A stretch of 64,000 nt of DNA, taken from positions 5,951,956 to 6,015,955 of the forward strand of contig NC_051095.1 in the NCBI RefSeq assembly GCF_901709675.1, in the 5' to 3' direction. Every line of letters starts with the position of its first letter. Position 1 is the first letter of the stretch. The notes under the pieces were generated by a model. That model ran no database searches and had not been told where the DNA came from. It worked only from the letters and a program-made list of their open reading frames with translations. This DNA comes from Syngnathus acus (taxonomy: Eukaryota > Chordata > Actinopteri > Syngnathiformes > Syngnathidae). This document shows, one piece after another, positions 25,464-37,493 of this stretch. The position numbers and the translations under genes were made by a program.

Positions 25464-27255
25464 TCAGAAGGGACATGACATGACAGAAGGGGAGGGCGGG
25501 GCACTGAGCTCACCTCCGGCGGCCGCGTCGATTTGGAAGAGGTCAGTGTGAGAGAGGAAGGCAAGGGAAGAGGAGGGTGGGGAAAAGTCGGCAACTTCCT
25601 CCTCATCCTCCTTGGTGCCTTCATTCTGAAGTTTGAGTAGGGGTGCAGGTGTCAGTGGGGGGCATCTCACCTGGCAAACAGCCGCCGGCGGCTCATTTAA
25701 AAGCTCAACGTCCATGACGTCCGCCGGTCCGCACACCACACCGGCGGCATCTGAGCTCAGAGACAGGACAGCGGGTAGATCTGAAGAATTGTCGCTGTCG
25801 CTGCTGTCCAGCGTGATGACGGGCGGTGCCCTGGCAGACAAGCAATGTAAAGGAACTTGTGAATTAGTTCGCCGCGACAAGCCGACGCATATTCGAAGCT
25901 TTATCAAAAGTACCGGTCGTCATTTTTTTATGTTTTTTAAAAAAAAATTATTACGACTAGTGCTGTATGTTCAAGACAAACATTTTCTCATTTGATTGAG
26001 ATTGTGATGAAAATGTGGCTTTTACCAATTGGTTATCAGGGAACGCATTTAAGGTCTTTTCCCTTTTTACCTGCTGTGTTGCTGCGTCTTCCGATGGCGC
26101 TTGGGTGGGACGGTGCCCTCGTACACGATCTCCACGCTGGGACTACGCTCCCGTTCGAGCTCTCTCGTGCTGCCGGACAGAAAATTGGGTCAAGGATCAC
26201 TCAAACTAACTCATCAATGTGAACGTCCGGTTGTTTTGATGTCAAAGAGCAGGAAGGTCCCACCTGTCGCCGCCGCCGGCCATCTTGCGTGCGTCATTCT
26301 TTCTCTTGCTGCGCTCCCTCCCTCGCCGCTTGCTTCCGGATGGGTTGTGCTCGTCCAGGTGCCGGCTCTTGTACTTCCTCTTGGGCTTTTTGTAGCCCAC
26401 GATCATACACTTGCCCTCGTCCTCCTGCGTGGCGGGGCTGGAGAGCGGCGACGTCAACGAGTACGAGGGGCCTGGCATCTGGTCAGTGCGCTGGCTCTGG
26501 CCCTCTTCCTCCTCTTCCTCGGAGATGACAATGACAGAGCTAGAAGCGGAGACGCTACCGTCGGCAGGCGTTGGATGGTAGGCGGCGTGCAGGTCATACT
26601 CGTCCAGGCTGAGCGGCGAGCGGGCGAAGCAGACCAGCTCGTGGACGAAGTGCTCCGTTTGCCCCAAAAGGTAGGGCTGCAGCTCTTGCTCCACGCTGGC
26701 CGTGTCCTCTAAGCCGAGGTGGGCCATATCAGTACCATCAGACACTAATTTACACGCTGGAAACAAAGACAACCAGTATTCCTTTTGCTCGCGAGGAGAA
26801 GGTCCAGTTAAACTCCTCCACCGATTCTGGACTTCTCTTTTGCTATCTCCTCTTTTTATTATCCTGCCTCGCACCACACAACATTATTAGCTAGCTAAAC
26901 AGCGTTGCTACACTCCCTTTAGTGTAGCAACGCCTCTTATAACCAGGGCAACCCATAATAAAAGAGGAGATAGCGGAAAAGGAGTCCAGAATTGGTGGAG
27001 GACTGTAACTTTCTACGTAATTCTCCTCGCGAGCAAAAGGAATACTGGTTGTCTTCTCCTCTTTGTTTCCAGCGTGTAAATTAATGTCTGATGGTATTTA
27101 CACATGACAGTCATCCTTGGCGCGCACGGAGCGCAAGAGGGAGGCGAAGGGTTGCTTGCAAAGCGGACACTCGGCTTTGTTGTGTGACCGCACCTGAATG
27201 CATGGGAAACAGAAGCGATGGCGGCGAACACGCAGCTTCATCGCTGTGGGGGCCA
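25464..27255 (-). pseudogene. topors pseudogene (duplicate copy A)
   Basis: Degraded duplicate of the topors gene at 30417-33158. Compared with that copy: (1) about 215 bp are missing at 27219, which removes the first half of the RING finger, so the frame jumps from MKLRVRR straight to HRFCFPCIQ; (2) about 650 bp encoding the middle of the protein are replaced by a fold-back element (26731-27101), which breaks the frame; (3) about 450 bp of the Ser/Lys-rich part are missing in frame at 26383 (KKP joins KRKYKSR). The downstream exons (about 26180-26085 and 25831-25464) remain open. Without a RING it cannot be a ubiquitin ligase. A truncated transcript starting within 26877-26242 is conceivable but unlikely. 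Confidence 0.88.
26731..27101. mobile_element. Fold-back (hairpin/MITE-like) element inserted in topors pseudogene
   Basis: The left arm (ACCATCAGACACTAATTTAC from 26733) is repeated inverted at the right end (27066-27097). Both arms contain ACAACCAGTATTCCTTTTGC, the CTCGCGAGGAG palindrome and CTATCTCCTCTTTTATTAT. At the centre, 26902-26914 and 26921-26933 form a perfect 13-bp stem around a 6-base loop. The arms run the full length, so a single strand could fold into one long imperfect hairpin. It codes for nothing and replaces topors sequence that is present in copy B. The superfamily is unknown. Confidence 0.75.
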
Positions 27256-28075
27256 TGACCTGAGCACACAAGAGACGCAACATAATGTCATTGTTTGTGG
27301 AAACACAAGATTTGTGTGAGAAAATTGAAGCAGTAGCACACCAACACTTGATTAACAGTGACCTCATTGTTTATGGAAAATCATCATTTAGCGTAAGCGA
27401 CTGGGTGCAGGTGAATCGGGAATAAAAGGGATATTTTATTCATATGTGATTGAATGCGGCCGATCAAAAACATTTAGAGAGCAAAATTAAAAACACCATC
27501 ACTTGAATTGACTGTATAAGGCAAAGGGAGCCACAGATAAAACCAACCAATTTGCTTGCTTTGATAACAGCATATTAGCTGCGTTCCGTCTCAGTAAGAG
27601 AAACTTGTTTGATGTTCTTTGTACTACATTAAGATCCTCTTTGACAATTATGTTAGCATGCTAAGCTGGTTAGCTTCCATACCGAGGCGCGATCAGTCAC
27701 TTTCGCTGCTCGATCTGGCACCTTTTCATGAGGCTCTCACTCATCCGTCGGCAGCCGAACTTGCTCCTTGACTTTGGGTGACTTGAGGAGGGAAAGACGC
27801 CCCTATCCCGTCAACATATCGGTGAATATTTGCGCCATATTGGCCGACAAACGAGAAGCTTCTGTTTCTGGTGGACTTCTGAAACGTCATCAGTGGTGGA
27901 CGGAAATGGGATACCTCAAGTGCCCGGATGTGCTTGCCCCTCCATGATGCAGCTCATAGACAAGACGTCTGGGGTGGACGTAGAACCAGGGTCAAGGCAG
28001 GGGCAGGGCTGGCCCGGTTACATAAAAGTTGTGCCCCCTCAAACTAAATCTCCTCAAATAAATTATATTTTATAT

Positions 28076-28175
28076 ATTTGTAATAATAATAATAATTCAT
28101 TCAATTTATATAGCGCTTTTCAATAACCCAAAGACGCTTTACAGGGAATAAAAAAGGGGGGGGGGGGGGGGAGAG
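28076..28175. repeat. Copy-A-specific insertion with TATATAGCGCTTTTC motif and poly-G
   Basis: About 100 bp absent from unit B. It starts with (TAA)n, continues with a TTTATATAGCGCTTTTC word and an AAGACGCTTTACAG word, and ends in a run of about 14 G. These words are common in fish interspersed repeats. It inserted after, or was lost from one copy after, the duplication. Confidence 0.6.
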
Positions 28176-29477
28176 ACAATTTGTATTATCTCATGCTTCC
28201 CTCCTCTGCTCCACTTTTGAATGGTTTGCTTGGCCTTTCAAATCTAAAAGCAGGTTTGTGTGTGTGTTTGCATAGATGCATTCAAGCCACTCACATACGT
28301 ACGCAGGCAGTAGTTTATACTAATTGGGCCCCTCCTGAATTTCTTGTGGGCCCCAAAGGTCTGCTTCTACAACATAACTAAACGAATTACAATTCATTCA
28401 TTCATTCATCTATACATTTTCCAAACCACTTATCACAGACATCCTAAATTGTGAGCGATATACAGTTATTCAACTCCACAATTATAATCACAATTAACTG
28501 CGTTACGTACCTTGTGAGTTGTAAAGAGCCATGTTGTGGCAGACCTCAGTACCAGGCTTCTCACTCAGCAGGCTAACAGTTAAGGGTAGGGTTTTATGTT
28601 GTCTTTGTTGCTTTGATGACTTGTATCTAGCTGCAGTTGATAGACAGTTATGTAATAAAGACGTGTTCCTTCACTTTAAATTTGCCGCAATGTAAAAATG
28701 ACGACTGTATTTCCTATACATTTAAGGAGTAAACATTTTAGCATCAATAGAATTCAAATGACTGTTATTGGTGCATATATGATTAGCAGATATGAAAACA
28801 ATCCCAAAACTACATGAGTCTACATCTGCCAATGTATTTAACATTGCTGCTGTAAAGATATACATTGAAATATTAATAGTAAACATAATATATTTAATAT
28901 TTACAAATCGAATCTATGTCCATCCTTATCGTCATCATTATCATTATCAACTGTGTGCGCGTGTGTGTCATGGCATGAGTCAAGTCACTGAAAAGTCAAG
29001 TTATAGAAATATCTAGAAAAATAGAGTAGCGCAGGCTCCTGTACATCTTGTCTTCTCTTTTTTCAGTGTATAAAATAATGTCTTATGGTACTTAGACCTG
29101 ACAAAAATAAATGTATGTTTTCTAACGATTCATCTCTTTGTCTTCACAGAAGCGCTGGTCGGCTTGAACCGGAGGTCTCATATCTTTGCTCAAGCCACCA
29201 TATCTGTCTAGCTTTAGGGAGATCTTATACTCCCTTCCTTTTCTTATCTGTGAGAGGCCCTCACTAGTTATGAACAGAACACCTTCGTTCTTTGTTCAAG
29301 AGAAGTTGTTTCTTTTTGATACCTTGTAGTTTCATAAATTGTTGTTGATCGGGACAGTTTTTAAGTTATCCCACATTTACTCAATGTTTGTTTAAGCAGA
29401 CTTCATGCAAGTCATCTCACATTTACTTAATGTTTGTTGGAGTGTTTGCACGAGAGGTATCTTTACTTATTATTAAA

Positions 29478-29705
29478 GTTAAAAGTCAAAGACTGCTTAA
29501 TTGTCAATTTCTTCACATGCCAAGACACACACAGAGATCGAAATTACGTTCCCACTATCCCACGGTGACAAGACATAGTACACAATATACATACAAGTAA
29601 ACAACACAAAAAATAAAAACAAGAAGGCACAATGAATAAATAAGAGTGATGAATAAAGAACATATAAAACAAATAACATAATAAATGAGGAGCAAAAATG
29701 GAGAT
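29478..29705. mobile_element. Interspersed repeat fragment at the edge of unit B
   Basis: AGTCAAAGACTGCTTAATTG, then ATTTCTTCACATGCCAAGAC, a 'cccactatcccacggtgacaag' type block, and an A-rich tail. I recognise this as a widespread fish repeat resembling a LINE 3' end; the family is not certain. It ends within a few bases of the left edge of duplication unit B. Confidence 0.5.
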
Positions 29706-30154
29706 TGAAATTGGAAAGAAAGAAAGACACACGGACTTTGTCGCTCAGAAGATGAGCTGTCAGTAAATACGTTTCGTGAACAACTCGGACGGACCATGTC
29801 TTCTGTTTCTTCAACCTGCTGTCAACGGTCCGGCAAGACTTTATGAGGACGCGCATCAAAGGACTACAACTTTCCTCAGGAGGACTACAAGGACCACAAA
29901 CGCATTCACGGACCAGACAAAAAACAAGGAACGCAGAAGTTGCCCGACGAGCGCGTGTGCACGGGTTGCATCTTTCCGCGTGTGCTCATCATCCCCCATA
30001 CTGGTGAGGCAGAACGCTGGTCGTCCTTGACAACAGAGCGCCTTGTTGCTCGGAAACTGCTAACAATGGACCAGCATTTGTGCGCTTCAATGTGGGCGTG
30101 GCGGGGAAATGCTTCCACACAATGACAGACACGTTTGGAATCCCCTGAAAATGT

Positions 30155-30160
30155 TTTATT
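30155..30160 (-). terminator. Candidate topors poly(A) signal
   Basis: AATAAA on the minus strand, about 260 nt beyond the topors stop codon at 30417. The same hexamer is kept in copy A near 25202. Confidence 0.45.
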
Positions 30161-30416
30161 GTCATCAAGTGAGTGCGTGTGTGAGTGACGTCATCAACAC
30201 CCACACTGCTAACTCAATTTCACATTAAAAGCACTTAGAAATAAGGCTCGACATTATTTTAAAGCCTCGGTAGGTACGCCATCCAGTGGCCATGAATGAA
30301 CACAACGGCATCTGACTAGAGTCCGGGATGCGTTGCCATGGAAACTGGGTTGAATATCGAGAGGCGGAATAAAAGAACGGTTGGGCTCACGCGATTGGAG
30401 AACGCCAGCGGTGACA

Positions 30417-33158
30417 TCAGAGGGGACGTGACATGACAGAAGGGGAGGGCGGGGCACTGAGCTCGCCTCCGGCGGCCGCGTCGATTTGGAAGAGGTCAGT
30501 GGTGTGAGAGAGGAAGGCAAGGGAAGAGGAGGGTGGGGAAAAGTTGGCAACTTCCTCCTCATCCTCCTTGGTGCCTTCATTCTGAAGTTTGAGTAGGGGT
30601 GCAGGTGTCAGTGGGTGGCATCTCACCTGGCAAACAGCCGCCGGCGGCTCATTTAAAAGCTCAACGTCCATGACGTCCGCCGGCCCGCACACCACACCGG
30701 TGGCATCTGAGCTCAGAGACAGGACAGCGGGTAGATCTGAAGAATTGTCGCTGTCGCTGCTGTCCAGCGTGATGATGGGCGGTGCCCTGGCAGACAAGCA
30801 ATGTAAAGGAACTTGTGAATTAGTTCGCCGCGACAAGCCGACACATATTCGAAGCTTTATCAAAAGTACCGGTCGTCATTTTTTATGTTTTTTTAAAAAA
30901 CTTTATTACTACTAGTGCTGTATGTTCAAGACAAACATTTTCTCATTTGATTGAGATTGTGATGAAAATGTGGCTTTTACCAATTGGTTATCAGGGAACG
31001 CGTTTAAGGTCTTTTCCCTTTTTACCTGCTGTTTTGCTGCATCTTCCGATGGCGCTTGGGTGGGACGGTGCCCTCGTACACGATCTCCACGCTGGGACTA
31101 CGCTCCCGTTCGAGCTCTCTCGTGCTGCCGGACAGAAAATTGGGGTCAAGGATCACTCAAACTAACTCATCAATGTGTGAACGTCCGGTTGTTTTGATGT
31201 CAAAGAGCAGGATGGTCCCACCTGTCGCCGCCGCCGGCCATCTTGCGTGCGTCATTCTTTCTCTTGCTGCGCTCCCTCCCTCGCCGCCTACTTCCGGATG
31301 GGTTGTGCTCGTCTAGGTGCCGGCTCTTGTACTTCCTCTTCCCGCCGGGCTTCTCGCCGCAGGAGCGCGACGGTGAGAGAGGGGACGACGGCGCAGGTGA
31401 TGAGGAGCAGGCGGGGGAGGCGGAAGAAGATGAGAGGGATAATGAGGATGTTGACAATTGGGAGTATTCCCAGCTGAAGGGTGACGGGCTGATGGCGAGC
31501 GGAGATCCGGAATCAATGCTGGAGAAGGAAAGGGAGCGCATCATGGCCGGGTAGATGGAGCGGTTTGGATTGGCCAAAGTGCCGCTTTTCCTCATACGCT
31601 CTTGGCTCCTCCTCTTCTTTTTCTTTTTTTTGGCAGCAGGTGGCGGCGGCGAAGTGAGCATGCGGACCGGACTCACTGAGCCCGCCGCGGGCTCTTTCTC
31701 TTGGCAGGCGGCCGAGGTGGAGGGCGGGACGACGGGCGACGAACGCTCGGAGTCGGACGACAAGTGCACGAGCTCCGGCGTGCGTTCGGCCATGGGCTTT
31801 TTGTAGCCCACGATCATACACTCGCCCTCGTCCTCCTGCGTGGCGGGGCTGGAGAGCGGCGACGTCAACGAGTACGAGGGGCCTGGCGTCTGGTCAGTGC
31901 GCTGGCTCTGGCCCTCTTCCTCCTCTTCTTCGGAGATGGCAATGACAGAGCTGGAAGCGGAGCCGCTGCCGTCGGCAGGCGTTGGATGGTAGGCGGCGTG
32001 CAGGTCATACTCGTCCAGGCTGAGCGGCGAGCGGGCGAAGCAGACCAGCTCGTGGACGAAGTGCTCCGTTTGCCCCAAAAAGTAGGGCTGCAGCTCTTGC
32101 TCCATGCCGGCCGCGTCCTCTAAGCCGAGGTGGGCCATTCGCGCTGTGATGACACGCTGCACAATGCTCGTCACCAGCTCGTGAGCGCCGAACAGCACCG
32201 TCAGCTCGCGCCTCAGCCAAGGCCGCAGTCGGGTGGGCTGGCTCGGGTCCTGGCGGAAGCCATCCGCCGAAATGTCACGCTGCGGCTGGGTAGCACCGGC
32301 ACCCGCCACGCCGCGCACACGGACGCCGCTACGATATAGGGCGCGGCGAAAGGCCATCATCTCGTCCTCCCTCAGAGGCCGTGCCGCCATGCCTTCTCGC
32401 TGAAGACGGAGCCTGGCAGCCAATTGGGTGAGAAGGCGGCGCGACATTTGACCCGCCGCGGCTTCACCGAGGCCGGATAAGCCTTCAAATATGACGCCCC
32501 GATCAGCCAGGTCAGCCCCGGCGCTCGGGCCGCCGTGATGCGGGGCCAGAGGAAGCGGCGGGACGTCCAGATACCACTCCCAAACCCCTTGCTCATCCTC
32601 GCTCCTTCCCGCTCCTTCTCGCTCCCTCCTGCGGCTTCTGGTGGCTGGTACGGTGTCATCGTCCACCCGATGCCTCCTGAGCATTAGCCTCAACTGGTCG
32701 CTCCTCGCCGCCGACGCCATGGCGGCTACCATGGCCACAGTGGCCGCCACACTGCTGTCGTTGGGGGCGGGACGCAGCATGTATTCCTTGAAGTCATCCT
32801 CGGCGCGCACGGAGTGCAAGATGGAGGCGAAGGGTTGTTTGCAAAGCGGACACTCGGCTTTGTTGTGCGACCACTCCTGGATGCATGGGAAACAGAAGCG
32901 ATGCAGGCAGCGGTCCAAATACGCCATGTTGTTGAAGCGGTCCAAGCAGATGGGACACTTGGAATCGGGTGACGTCTCTTCCGACATCAGAGCTGCTCGG
33001 GCGGACGTCGTGAAACCTGACGACGCGGCGGCCTGCGTATCGGGGCTAGTTTTCTTCCTTCGGCGACTTCCTCGAGTCCTCAGCGCTTCCTCGGGTGGGC
33101 GGTCGCTATTGTTGGTGTGACGGCGGCGAACGCGCAGCTTCATCGCTGTGGGGGCCAT
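30417..33158 (-). CDS. topors: Topors, RING ubiquitin/SUMO E3 ligase
   Basis: Nuclear E3 ligase for ubiquitin and SUMO that binds topoisomerase I and p53; human mutations cause retinal degeneration. Three coding exons: 33158-31222, 31124-31026 and 30786-30417, joined in frame, 801 aa (human 1045). The RING near residues 60-105 is complete: CPICLDRF, CLHRFCFPCIQEW, CPLCKQPF, followed by the signature HSVRAEDDFKEY. Then ELTVLFGAHELVTSIVQ, TEHFVHELVCFARSPLS, a Ser/Glu-rich tract, VGYKKPMAERTPELV, a Lys/Ser-rich part, EKPGGKRKYKSRHL, SVEIVYEGTVPPKRHRK and a SUMO-interaction-like PPIITLDSSDSD. All occur in the same order in human TOPORS. The first ATG after the acceptor at 33162 was chosen (MAPTAMKL). 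It is shorter than the human protein because the Arg/Ser region is reduced. Confidence 0.92.
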
Positions 33159-34860
33159 CACCTGAGCACACAAGAGACGCAACATAATGTCATTGTTTGT
33201 GGAAACACAAGATTTGTGTGAGAAAATTGAAGCAGTAGCACACGATTAACAGTGACCGATGCACAATGTAACATCGTACTTCATTGTTTATGGAAAATCA
33301 TCATTTAGCGTAAGCGACTGGGTGCAGGTGAATCGGGAATAAAAGTTGATATTTTATTCATGTGTGATTGAATGCGGCCGATCAAAAACATTTAGAGAGC
33401 AAAATTAAAAACACCATCACTTGAATTGACTGTATAAGGCAAAGGGAGCCACAGATAAACCCAACCAATTTGCTTGCTTTGATAACAGCACATTAGCTGC
33501 GTCCCGTCTCAATAAGGAAACTTGTTTGATGTTCTTTGTACTACATTAAGATAATTATGTTAGCATGCTAAGCTGGTTAGCTTCCATACCGAGGCGCGAT
33601 CAGTCACTTTCGCTGCTCGATCTGGCACCTTTTCATGAGGCTCTCACTCATCCGTCGGCAGCCGAACTTGCTCCTTGACTTTGGGTGACTTGAGGGAGGA
33701 AAGACGCCCCTATCCCGTCAACATATCGGTGAATCTTTGCGCCATATTGGCCGACAAACGAGAAGCTGAGCTTCTGCTTCTGGTGGACTTCTGAGACGTC
33801 ATCAGTGGTGGACGGAAGTGGGATACTTCAAGTGCCCGGATGTGCTTGCCCCTCCGTGATGCAGCCCATAGACAAGACGTCTGGAGTGGGTTAGCCTGTC
33901 GCGTGTTATAACAGGTCGTCTGCCATTTTAGATGTGGCAAATGTACTTCTACACAGAACCAGGGTCAAGGCAGGGGCAGGGCTGGCCCGGTTACATAAAA
34001 GTTGTGCACCCTCAAACTAAATCCCCTCAAATAAATTATATTTTATATATTTGTATTATCTCATGCTTCCCTCCTCTGCTCCACTTTTGAATGGTTTGCT
34101 TGGCCTTTCAAATATAAAAGCAGGTTTGTGTGTGTGTTTGCATAGATGCATTCAAGCCACTCACATACGTCCGCAGGCAGTAGTTTATACTAATTGGGCC
34201 CCTCCTGAATTTCTTGTGGGCCCCAAAGGTCTGCTTCTACAACATAACTAAACGAATTACAATTCATTCATTCATTCATTCATCTATACATTTTCCAAAC
34301 CACTTATCACAGACATCCTAAATTGTGAGCGATATACAGTTATCCAACTCCACAATTATAATCACAATTAACTGCGTTACGTACCTTGTGAGTTGTAAAG
34401 AGCCATGTTGTGGCAGACCTCAGTACCAGGCTTCTCACTCAGCAGGCTAACAGTTAAGGGTGGGGTTTTATGTTGTCTTTGTTGCTTTGATGACTTGTAT
34501 CTAGCTGCAGTTGTTGATAGACAGTTATGTAATAAAGACGTGTTCCTTCACTTTAAATTTGCCGCAATGTAAAAATGATGACTGTATTTCCTATACATTT
34601 AAGGAGTAAACATTTTAGCATCAATAGAATTCAAATGACTGTTATTGGTGCATATATGATTAGCAGATATGAAAACAATCCCAAAACTACATGAGTCTAC
34701 ATCTGCCAATGTATTTAACATTGCTGCTGTAAAGATATACATTGAAATAGTAAACATAATATATTTAATATTTACAAATCGAATCTATGTCCATCCATAT
34801 CGTCATCAACTGTGTGCGTGCGTGCGTGTGCGCGTGTGTGTGTGTCATGGCATTAGGCAA

Positions 34861-35047
34861 GTCACTGAAAAGTCAAGTCATAGAAACATCTAGAAAAATA
34901 GAGCTACGTATTATACAAACATGGAGGTCATGTCACTTTTCACCCTCATGCAAGAACGTCTATTGGACCTGAATATGCTGTTGCTCTCTCTTCAGTCCAA
35001 GCCTCTTTTCCGACTCCCAGCATGCACCTGCTGGGCCCACGTGCGCC
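34861..35047. repeat. Direct repeat R1, copy 1
   Basis: AAGTCACTGAAAAGTCAAGT through CATGCACCTGCTGGGCCCAC recurs at 35836-36000. The first about 40 bp also form the right end of both topors duplication units. Copy 2 lacks about 25 bp present here (near 34972-34997). Confidence 0.85.
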
Positions 35048-35049
35048 TC

Positions 35050-35345
35050 CGGCCCATCCTGTGTGGAGTTTGCATGTTCTCCCCATGCCTGCGTGGGTTT
35101 TCTCCGGGAACTCCGGTTTCCTCCCACATCCCAAAAACATGCTTGGTAGCCCAATTGAGCGCTTCAAATTGCCCCTAGGTGTGAGTGCGATTACAGATGG
35201 TTGTTGATCTTTGTGTGCCCTGCGATTGGCTGGCAACCGGTTCAGGGTGTCCCCCGCCTACCACCAGATGGCTGCTGGGATAGGCTCAAGCATGCCCGTG
35301 ACCCGCGTGTGGACAAGCGGTATAGGAAATGGATGGATGGATGTT
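35050..35345 (+). mobile_element. Fish interspersed repeat with GGATGGATG tail
   Basis: Contains the familiar fish-repeat words GTGGAGTTTGCATGTTCTCC, TTTCCTCCCACATCCCAAAA, CCCTGCGATTGGCTGGCAAC and GGGATAGGCTC, and ends in (GGAT)n. It is a nearly full-length copy of a SINE/LINE-3'-end-like family whose exact name I cannot give. The open frames across it are not genes. Confidence 0.8.
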
Positions 35346-35583
35346 GCATTACTTGACTGACTCTGAAGAACTTCCATTTCTGAACTGCTTTATCCTGGGC
35401 TAAGATGCTTCAGGGTCACATGACCAACGGTTGTTACAAAATCAGGTTGGCCGACCTTGATTGTTACGCGTCGTGGCCATGGCGACGCCTCACGATGCCA
35501 CAGCGACCTTGTCTCCGGAGTGCTGTCGAGATGGCTCACACAACTTTTGTTGCTATGGTAACCCAATCTCCCAGTTCCCACAC

Positions 35584-35730
35584 TCACACACACAGTAGGG
35601 CGCACACTTGTGCGCACACTCACTCAAACACTGACACACACACACACACACACACACGGTGACAGTTGATGACGATGATGATGCTGATGATGATGACGAT
35701 GATGATGATGATGATGACGACGCTAAGGAA
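35584..35730. repeat. (CA)n plus (GAT)n compound microsatellite
   Basis: Interrupted CA repeats (35584-35657), then GATGATGATG/GACGATG triplets (35666-35722) and GGAA repeats. Confidence 0.9.
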
Positions 35731-35775
35731 GGATAAGGAAGGAAGGAAGATTCGATCCAGCTATTTCTTGCTTTT

Positions 35776-35781
35776 TTTATT
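35776..35781 (-). terminator. Candidate egr4 poly(A) signal
   Basis: AATAAA on the minus strand, about 310 nt past the egr4 stop codon. Confidence 0.45.
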
Positions 35782-35835
35782 GAAGCATCTTCAAGCAGGG
35801 ACATTAAACACATATCCCACAATGCATCAGTGCAC

Positions 35836-36000
35836 GTCACTGAAAAGTCACGACATGTCATAGAAACATCTAGAAAAATAGAGCTATTGTACAAACATGG
35901 AGGTCACGTCACTTTTCACCCTCATGCAGGAAAGTCTATTGGACCCGTCCAAGCCTCTTTTCTGACTCCCAGCATGCACCTGCTGGGCCCACGTGCGTCT
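35836..36000. repeat. Direct repeat R1, copy 2
   Basis: Second copy of 34861-35047, same orientation, ending just before the egr4 3' end. The interval between copies holds the interspersed repeat and the microsatellites. Confidence 0.85.
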
Positions 36001-36092
36001 CGTGAGGAGGCCAAAAGTGGACCTTCTTCAGGTCCCGAAGGTTTTGCCAACGCCACCACCGTGGCACGCTCCATTGGATGCTGCGCCGCGCC

Positions 36093-37234
<1,142 letters not shown>

Positions 37235-37354
37235 GGCGGTCGATCAAGAGGTGGGAAATCCCTCTGAGTGGTTTTCAGTCGGGTTGGCGAGTCCGGAGTT
37301 TGCGTCGCTGTACTCACTCGGTGCCGAGGATGCCGAGATCCTGCGCTCGCTGGT

Positions 37355-37363
37355 CCTTTTATA
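37355..37363 (-). promoter_or_regulatory. TATA box of egr4
   Basis: TATAAAAGG on the minus strand, about 120 bp upstream of the egr4 ATG. A CCAAT word (CCATTGG, about 37396) lies 35 bp further upstream. Confidence 0.7.
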
Positions 37364-37493
37364 CCCTCTGTCTCCGTGGCAACGCTGGTGCTGCCCCATT
37401 GGCGGAGAGCGGCGCGAGGGATTCCCCCCGCCGTGGACGTCGAGAATGCCCAAACATGGCCGACTTCCTGTGGTGACGGTGGGCATCCCCACG

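Larger units (their letters stand above)
24760..29023. repeat. Tandem duplication unit A (left copy, degraded)
   Basis: About 4.26 kb that is near-identical by eye to 29711-34903. Both copies open with GGAAAGAAAGAAAGACACAC and close with ATCTAGAAAAATAGAG. Same orientation. Unit A is shorter because of several internal deletions. It has its own insertions: the fold-back element at 26731-27101 and about 100 bp at 28076-28175. Confidence 0.92.
29711..34903. repeat. Tandem duplication unit B (right copy, intact)
   Basis: About 5.19 kb matching 24760-29023 in the same orientation, and containing the complete topors gene. The spacer between units (29024-29710) is unique plus one repeat fragment. 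Unit B also holds about 60 bp near 33895-33955 that unit A lacks. Confidence 0.92.

Noticed and set aside
29035-29100. Possible second copy of one fold-back arm (GTATAAAATAATGTCTTATGG resembles the 27075-27100 end)
   Set aside because: Similarity is short and partial by eye. It may hint at relatives of the element but is not enough to annotate.
30417-30580. 108-codon minus-strand frame MKAPRRMRRKLPTFPHPPLP, present in both topors units
   Set aside because: It is a shifted frame over the last topors exon and its 3' UTR. The exon frame ending SAPPSPSVMS matches the TOPORS tail instead.
33159-33185. Upstream in-frame start MLRLLCAQV for topors
   Set aside because: These codons lie across the splice acceptor (TGTGCTCAG) before MAPTAMKL, so they are intron.
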